This document shows, piece by piece, positions 25,101 to 34,100 of a stretch of 64,000 bases of DNA (position 1 is the first letter of the stretch; the number at the start of each line of letters is the position of its first letter). A program made the translations under genes and the position numbers. The notes under the pieces are model-generated. The model did no database searches and was not told the origin of the DNA. It saw nothing but the letters and a program-made list of their open reading frames with translations. This stretch comes from Chlorops oryzae. Its lineage: Eukaryota; Arthropoda; Insecta; Diptera; Chloropidae. The DNA is taken from positions 19,466,571 through 19,530,570 of the forward strand of contig CM035806.1 of NCBI GenBank assembly GCA_020466095.1, in the 5' to 3' direction.

Positions 25101-28100
25101 ACATATGTGCATGTATTAATATTCATATGTGCATATATACAATGCTATTGACACATGAGCCCATGGATATGTTTAGTTTTCGTACACCTTCGAGCCAAAT
25201 GGCGGCCAGCTGCATTTCGTTCCATCGTGCTTAGTTCCGCTGCGTCCCGTACCTTTCGTTACGAAAATGTGGATATAGATATATGTATGTGCACACATAT
25301 ATGTACATGCGTGTATGTGTGTGTGTAAGCCACACGTTGTTATCCACCGAGGAAGTACGTACAAGGGAAGGAAGTGTAAACAAATTTGTGGAAATTAAAT
25401 CCACATAAGGATACTGGCCAAAAGATAACAAGTACCCTCCGGCCTCACATATGTACCTATATACATACGTATGAATGTAGTTATCGAAACATGTTCACCT
25501 AAATACATACATACATACATACATTCCATAGGGCATAAAACATGTCGGTTCACAATCAAATCGAGTCAGGTCTCGGCTTGTGCTATTCGAGTCAAATTTT
25601 GTTGGAAATGCCAAGAGTCGCATCAATGGACTGCACTACTTGTTATACTCGAACAAATTTTCAAATATGGTTAAGGGACATTTTTAATTGGTTGGCACTA
25701 ATAGAGTTGTGGCTATCCGGACCATCCTGTCTAATAATCAAACATAAATAGACTTGTACACGAATAGCTTTCAACCTAAATTGGCAAAATGAAGTGCCAA
25801 GGAATCAAAATATCAATTGAAGGAATTTTTAACCACAATGCCTTTTTACTCTCTTTACCATACTCCGGCTGGAAATTTTAACTAGATATTACAAGGGCCC
25901 TGGCTAGATTAGCCTAGTTTATATCTTGGCCTTGCCCAGTCAAGTCGAACCAGGCCCTTGCTAATATTTTAAGGCTTTGGTTAGAATGGGCCTAGCTAGT
26001 AGTTTCTGTCTAGCTCCTATCAAGATCTGCCAATCCATCTCCATGGTAATTTTTTGTTTTGGGACTAGGCGAATTCGAAAATAAAAATATTCAAATATCT
26101 GAGAAATTCGTTTACATATTCAATAGTAAAATAGAAAAGACATTGTATTAATATGAAATCATATTTTATTTTGAGGACAAGACACCCAAAATTTTAAGGG
26201 TTAAATTAAGGGGGTCTTCTCATTGAAAACCCGTTTTTTGGACCCTTTTTAAAAAAATTCTTATTTGAAAACGCAAAGAATAATTGAAAACTTTTTTTAT
26301 TTATTGTATTACAAAAGGTTCAAAGTAAATAAGAAAAATTTTTTTGCCTCGATACATGGGCTGTTCAAAAAGTAATGAGACTTCAAAGTTGGTGGTGAAA
26401 AAAAAGGTGCCGTCACGGCGGCCACGATTCCGGGTCTCCGGAGCGTCCAAAATGGAAAAAAAACGGGGTTATAATCAGTATAGATGTAATTCTCGGGTGA
26501 ACCTCAAGCTTAATTTTGTGATTTTTTTTGACAAAATGGCGGCCATTCAAAAAAAAATTTCAATTTCGGGCTTTTTTTTGTAGTTTAGTGTAAAAAAAAA
26601 AATAGTAAAAAATTTTTTTAAATTATGGTCGAGATTCACCCGAGAATGGTGACAATTCTGCGTCGATTCCACTTTATTTCATGAAAATCGGTTCATTTGA
26701 ACTGGAGATATCATGGCCGCCAGTTCGAAAAACGTGGTTTCGAGATAAACGCGTTTAAAGTTTGAAGCAACGCAAAAATTACTCGTTTTAGCGCAGATCT
26801 TGCTCGACAAAGAAGGCTATATCCTCTAAACTATTTCGAATTTCAAAAAATCCTTTTAGGGGCATATTCACAACTACCCAAGCTATAAATAAATGCAAAA
26901 AAAAAAAGTCGAAAAAAAAAGTTGCTCAATGAGAAGACCCCCTTAATCTGGGGCTTTTCAAGACCATTAAAGAGCCTCATAGGCCGACGTCTGTTACATT
27001 ACTTCACGAAAATCATTACGAACTTTTTCCACGCCTTCGTTTCCCATTTTTGGACGTTCAATCGGAGGCTTAAATGCAAACTCGAAATTCCGATTTCATT
27101 GAAACGTCCCAAAAATCTTAGATTTTAGAAAAGAAAAAAAAAATTAATTTATGATTTTCATTATTTTAAATCACAAAATATGATATCGCAGTGCACGGTG
27201 TCATTGATAAGGCAATAGAAAATATTTAAATTTAGCACCGAAAAATATGCAATTAAATATTTTTAATATTTCCGATAGTTACAAATCTGGTCATTTCTTT
27301 AGGTTTGCCCATTTAATCACATCTTCAGGAAGGGGTTTGAAAGATGTGCGGATATCTTAAAAGCCTTAATTAAGCTCCGCTTCCAAAGGCTTAAAATGAT
27401 ATTATTTGGTTTTTAAATATTCAAATGCATACCTTTAGGTGCCGAATTTAAATATTTTATGTAACCCTAGTCGATGATTTAAATTTAAAAAAAAAAACAC
27501 TTACCAGAATCTTGTTTGGCATTTTTAATATTTTTCATTTATACAGGGTGTTCCATAATCAATAGGACAAAAAAATGGGGGTGATAGGGGGGGGGGGGGG
27601 GGGTGTCCAGACGGACCAAAAATCGTATGGCAGGGGGGGTCGCAAATGCACCCCTGAGGAGTTACATGCAAAAAACAATATTTTGGTTTTTTCACTGGTG
27701 CTCCTCATTTACAGGCCGTAAATTCGATATCACATATGATATGAAAAGCTTGGCGGTTTTCCGTTAACACTGCACACTACGATTTTAAATAATTCAACTC
27801 CGTTTTCTCTGGTACTACCATCTAAGCCTAAAATAGTGTAATTTTGGCTTTTAAAGTGATTTAATTCAAAAGAAATACGACCGAGCCTCTTTTTTTTACT
27901 CTTTTCGAAAACTTTGAGTTTTTCTCTTCAATTTGATACTATGGTTGCTAAAAAAAAGTTTCACAATCAATGCAAAACTAAGGTTTGAAAATAATTATTT
28001 TATATTTTTGACTCCCAGAAAAGTTATTTTAATCAAATTTATTGAGCACACTTTTAGGCAGCATGAGAAAAAGAAAAATCTAAGAAATTTAAAAATTTTT

Positions 28101-31100
28101 GAATAGTGTTTTTGTTTTACATATCCGCCTAAAAGTATGCTCACCAATTTAGTCGAATTATTTCCGCGCCTCTAGCTCCTTACGAGTGCAAGATGAACCC
28201 CCCTTTCCATACAATTTTTTGCTTGTATGGGTTCCCCTTATCACCTCCTTTTTTTTGATCCATTGAGTATGGAACACCCTGTATAGGTGCATATAAAACA
28301 TATATGTATGTATACCTAATGGTTGATGTTTGCTTAACAAATTCCTATTGAACTGCCCAGCGGCCAACAGTGCCAACCGCCTACAAAGTATACGAGACTG
28401 TAAGCGACCTGAATATTAATAGCTTACAAAGTATACGAGATTGTAGGCGAACTGCCCACCAACAGCTGCGTATATGTGGTAGTGGTAGGCGTTCACTCTG
28501 CAAATCGGCCATGTTCGAACAAAAGTATACTAGGATGGTATATGAGGTCGTGTGCCCGCCTACGGCCTACAAAATGTGTTGCGGTTCATCGCTTCTGTAA
28601 GCAGCATTTTGGCCGCTGGATTTCGACATTTTGAAGCGACGCTCACACTGCGTTTCTTAGAATGCGTAATGCATAAAAAATTCAAATTAAAATACGTGAG
28701 GACTTGACATTTTGGATTTAACTTATTTATAGTATTTCAAGGATTCGGGCAAAGAAAACGTCAGAGCAGTTCACTTTTAATTATTACCATTTTTGGCCGC
28801 AAGTAAAATGAGCGTGGTGCTTGAACTAGCGATATATTGGGTTGATTATAAAATTTTCCCATTCTTTCCATGATGGCATGCTCGAGTTGAACACTTTTGA
28901 ACGCTGCTCTTTGCCTTGAATGCTTGTCGCTCTATTGAACACTTCTATTATACTTGAATTTAATTTATGATCATAATTATCGGAATAATTGCAAAAAAAA
29001 AAAAAAAAATATTTTCATCAAGCATTAACACCGAAAAAGGAGAAAAATCATAATCACGTCGCCTTCATAGAAATTCCTGCTGGTCTGAGATCAACATAAG
29101 CGCCAATAATTTCCTTTTTTCTCGAATGGAACTCTTTGCTTTTTCAATAGAAAATTAATTAAAACGAGTTGTTCTTGTTGTTGTTTTTGTTGTTGTTTGC
29201 GTTGTTTGCACCAAGCCCAAGGGAAAGAAATTGCTAAGCTAAAAATAGTTTATTTGAAAAGAAAATTGCTTTTCCTTGAGTCGGTGGGGGCTCAAAGATT
29301 GGAGGTTTGGGTTTGAAAGATCAATTAAAATTCGCTATCCCGCAGCGACGAGGTCATGTTGTGACAAATGGTGAGTACCCAAATGCTAAAGTATACAATT
29401 TTAAATTTTGCTAAATTGTATAAGAATTTTTTTCCTATTTTCGATTCTGTGGCTTTAATGGGAAACTTCACATTGCTAAATGGGATAAAAAAAAATTTAG
29501 AAAGAAAAGAAATAAATTAAAAACACTTTTTTGCTGGATTTTATATATCACCAATTTTTTTAAAGGGGATTCATCCCTTGAATGTCTCAAAATAAGGCCC
29601 GAAATTCCATTGAATTTCATTTTGAATTCTGTTGAAAGCAACAAAAAAAAATTCTCTTAAAACTTCGCTACAGTGGAACGGTGATCATGCCCTATTTGAA
29701 AAGCTCTTCTCATTGAGAAAAATCGAAAGAATTCTGACACCACTTCGTTTGATTGTATGGTAGAGAAAGGAGAACACAAATATTCCTTCACCTCAAATCT
29801 CAATCTATATGAATTCAATTGATAACCAGAATTTTGTCCTTCGTCTCACCGCGGGCTTAGCGTATTAGGATTTGACGGTGAAATGATGGTAATTATGTCT
29901 CAAAAAAACAAAACCTTTTACCTCTTGTTTAAAGTACAAAATTCAGATTACGGTCAAAACGAAACACATCTAAAGATTTTAATAAAGAAAGCTTAAAATT
30001 ATTCTCGAAACGCGTAAAACCATTGAACTTTGATAATCGAACTGAAGGAGGGACAGACTTTTAATGTCCTTAAAGTGGCAAAGCGTTTTATTTAAACTAA
30101 GTTGGAATGGAAGAAAATCCACTTCAATATACATACGTAAGTATCATTTATTCATTTGGTTGAAAAGATTTCTCAAATAAATGCAGAAAAAACAACAAAA
30201 AGTGTCAGGCGAGTCCGAAAACACATACCAACTTCTGTTGACTTCCACTTTGAAATTTCGAATGCACGAAAATTTATTCGAATACCGCTCTATTGTCAAG
30301 CCTTGAGTGGTGCCCTCTTAAAAATGTAACGAAAAAGTCAATCCTCGAACTTCTTCTTAACATACTTATGCCACAGTCAATCTGTGTACCGAACTTTATC
30401 AAGATAGCTCAACACTTTCGAACACTTTCGATAAGAAAACTGTATACAGACAGACAGACAGACAAACAGACAAACAGAAAAACAGAAAATCAGACAGGAT
30501 GACAAACAAACATACAGACAAAAAGACAAACAGACAAACATACAAACAGACAGATAGACAAACATACAAACAAACAGACAGACAAACAGAAAATCAGACA
30601 GACAGACAGACAGACAAACAGAAAAACGGACAAACATACAAACAGACAAACAGACAAACGGACAGACAGACAAAGATAAAAACAGACAAACATACAAACA
30701 GACAAACAGACAAACATACAAACAGACAAACAGACAAACGGACAAACATAGAAACAGACAAACAAAGTAAGTCGAATCTCCTGGTGACGCTGATCATTTC
30801 TATACACATTGTGTAATCATTTCGATAGGTTCTGGACGCTTCACACGTGCGCACAAAAGCAAAATAGCCTGAATATGAAGTATGTCAGGTATAAAATTGA
30901 CTTCAAGCAGATAATATGGGTGACAACGATATGGAAAAGAGAATTCTCAACAATGTTGCAAGTCTAAGGCTTAAAACTCGTTATAGACATGAAAATAAAA
31001 TACAAAAAGTCATTCCTACGGACTTCATGTGCAAGTGTGTCGCCAAAGACAGCCCACTAACTTAACCTGCGAGATATAGCCATAAATGAAAGCCGCAAAA

Positions 31101-34100
31101 TGAGCAACTTAATTCTCGGCTACACGTTTCGAGATCGATTTAAAACTGACCTGTAGTCAATGTAGCAAAACGAAATACAGAAATTTGCTATATATCTATC
31201 AATTGCTCTCAAGAACTGAAGACAAAATTTTGTTAACATTCGATGACCTCAAGACAGCGGCATAGTTTTATCAAAAATTTTTACGGTCTCACAATGTTCA
31301 AGAATACACCCAAGTTTGTTCTAAATACCCTTTCAAATCATGAAATCAACTACCAGATAAACTTATTTCCTATGCTTCGACCTCATTAACAAAATGCCAA
31401 ATAAAGAAGCAAAGAGGCAAAAAAAAAAAAAAAAATAGCAATAATGACAACAATAAAAAGAAATTAAGAGCCGAAAGCTTCGAATGCTGAATACGAATAA
31501 ATGGATAACAAAAAACAACAGTAAAAAAGAAAAGAAAAACAACATTGCCTCGAAAACAATTCAAAAACGCTTATCGGACATTCCGCCCTGATTCCTTTGT
31601 AACCGACGAAAAGAAGCTTCTGTCAAAAGTTGATCCTTCGGGCGACAGCGTCAGTTAATATTTCATAAAATTATCTAACGGTCACTCACATGAGCACAAT
31701 ATTTGAGCCAAATTTTCGTATACAATTTCTTTACATCCCCCAAAAAAGATGGTCTTAATAGACAAGAACTTTTTATTGAATTGGCACTGTACAGTCTGGT
31801 CCACAAAAAAAAAAAAAAAAGGTTACTTATTCCAAAGTCATACAACGTCATTACAGCAAAATTGAAAACGATCATTCATATCCCTCAAGTGACCAAATTG
31901 TTACTAAAAAAAAGAATTTTTTCAAAGAAAACCCCGTAGACACCGAAAGCCAAAGAATAGAGGAAAATTTGTTTGAGGTAACTACGACAAGTACAAAAAT
32001 AGACTCCATTTTGATGATAAAAGACGATGGGGTACAAAGCATTCCTCAGCTTTCTTTTTTACCCTTTGATGCACAAAACAGCAGTCGACGAGAATCTTTT
32101 TCTTTGAGAAAAAATTTTTTTTTCCTTTTTTTTTTATTTTTTGCTACAGACTATAAGTGCTTGAATTGTCTTCGTGCTCAAAAGAGGAATGCCACAATTG
32201 AGCGCAGTTGAACTGCATTGAAGAGTTCATTCACTCAGGCTTTAATGTTCGAGGGCTTTGTGTAATATTTGGTTTATTTTTTTTTTTTTTGCGAGTCCTT
32301 CGAGTGTTGAACGTGTGGCAATGATTTCCAAATAAAACCGAATGAATCAAAGCGGTTGAGACTTTCTTTGTTGGTGAACATTTCCTCTGGCTGTATCCTT
32401 TTGTTTCGCCCAAAACTCCCTTGGCTCGTTTGTCATTTTCTTGTTGCGACAAGCTCAATTTTTTTTTTGATCATTTCTTTGCAATTTTCTTTTTAGTTTC
32501 TTTTTTTTTTCATTTTTATTAAAATTTCATTTTTTCTTCTGTTCGGGGAAAAAAATTGTTAATAAGCTTCCAAAAGGCTCTTTGGTAGCAGCGTGATTTA
32601 AATGAAAAATGAATGCTTTGATATATGCGTGAATGAATGTTTTATGTATATATAGATATACATATATATATTAGGGTTAAGTATTTTTTATAATTTTTTC
32701 AGATTTTTTTTTTTTTGGGATGTGCTCAGAGGTTTCGCTTCGTTAGTTTCCCTTAAGAGTCTTGCTTTTTTTTTGATAAAATATTATTTTGAGTCTTAAA
32801 TGAACGTTTTTTCGGAAGCAAATTTTAAGCGATATTGGGACATAAGTCCGATTAGAAAATATCCAAGCTTTTTTGTAGTGTAATTGAACTTAAGAATTGT
32901 AAAAATTTAACTTTGCCGTCCTTAATAACACTTTTTTGGAAAATTCTCTTCAGAAGTGTCGAACAGGCGGCTTCAAAACTTCCAAACTTTATATGAACAT
33001 GCCATTATGTTCGCAAAAACACATTATCACCAAAAAAAAATGTTGCATATTTCAAGGCTTAAAATTTTTAATCGTTATTGTTAAAATACCTAATACAAAA
33101 GAGGCTCTTTAACATTTTATATTATATATTTAGTTCTATATATATATATTTCATATTATCTTCAAATTACACAAGCAAAACTGATTTTGTTAAATGGTTT
33201 TTCCTACTGACAAAAAACAAACAACAACAATGGAAAGTTACTTGATGTAACTGAACGAAACATGTCCCTTATCCTTAAAACAAAAATATTTATATTTAAA
33301 ACAATTGAAATCATTGCATCAATGCCCTAATGGAATGGGAATGCCCTAATTCTGACCGAATGAGCTTTTGTGGATTTATTGATATAAGCCTTTTTGTCAA
33401 CCATTTTTCAATCCCTGAAAAAAGAATCACATTCCGTTGATTCCATTGATTGTTCTTTTCTATTATATGAAAGACCATACGAATCTATAAATCAAGACAT
33501 GGAATTCTTGTATTATATTATTTCAATGAAATTATTGTTAATTTTAATTCATAAATTTGAATTTTTCATCACTTCCATAAGTTTAAAGAACATTTTGCGG
33601 CAATTTTATTTAACGCCGAATGTTATGTTAGTTCGCAGAAGATTTACCAGCCCACTTTGACTACTTAACCTGCAACATGCAACAAAATAATCCTGTTAAC
33701 TTCGCTTGCAACTTGTTGGAACTAATGCTGCCATCCTTTTAGCTTCTGCATATTAGAATTGACCCTGTTTTTTTTTTTTTTTTTTTTTTTTTTTTGACTG
33801 TAGATCTTTTTAATAGTATGTAGCCACAATAGTTACCAAAAAAAAACTTTCCATCTCTCATTCATGCGCAAGCTGTCATAGCATACGAGATGTCAAAATA
33901 AAGCTTAATTTATTGGATTTTAAGATAAATTAGAAGTTTTCACATTGGATCGTGAAATTTGATACTTGCAACGCCATTCGCGACTCCGCATCAATTACAC
34001 TGTGCAACACATACTTATAATGAAAAAAAAAATGATAGCAGTTTCTGAGAGTACTCGGTAAATAAAGCAACTCTCTGTATTTGGATGAGTCATGTCGTCG

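Noticed and set aside
30377..30854. Cys/Val-rich ORFs resembling a repeat protein
   Set aside because: They arise from the CAGA/CAAA microsatellite and are open on both strands.
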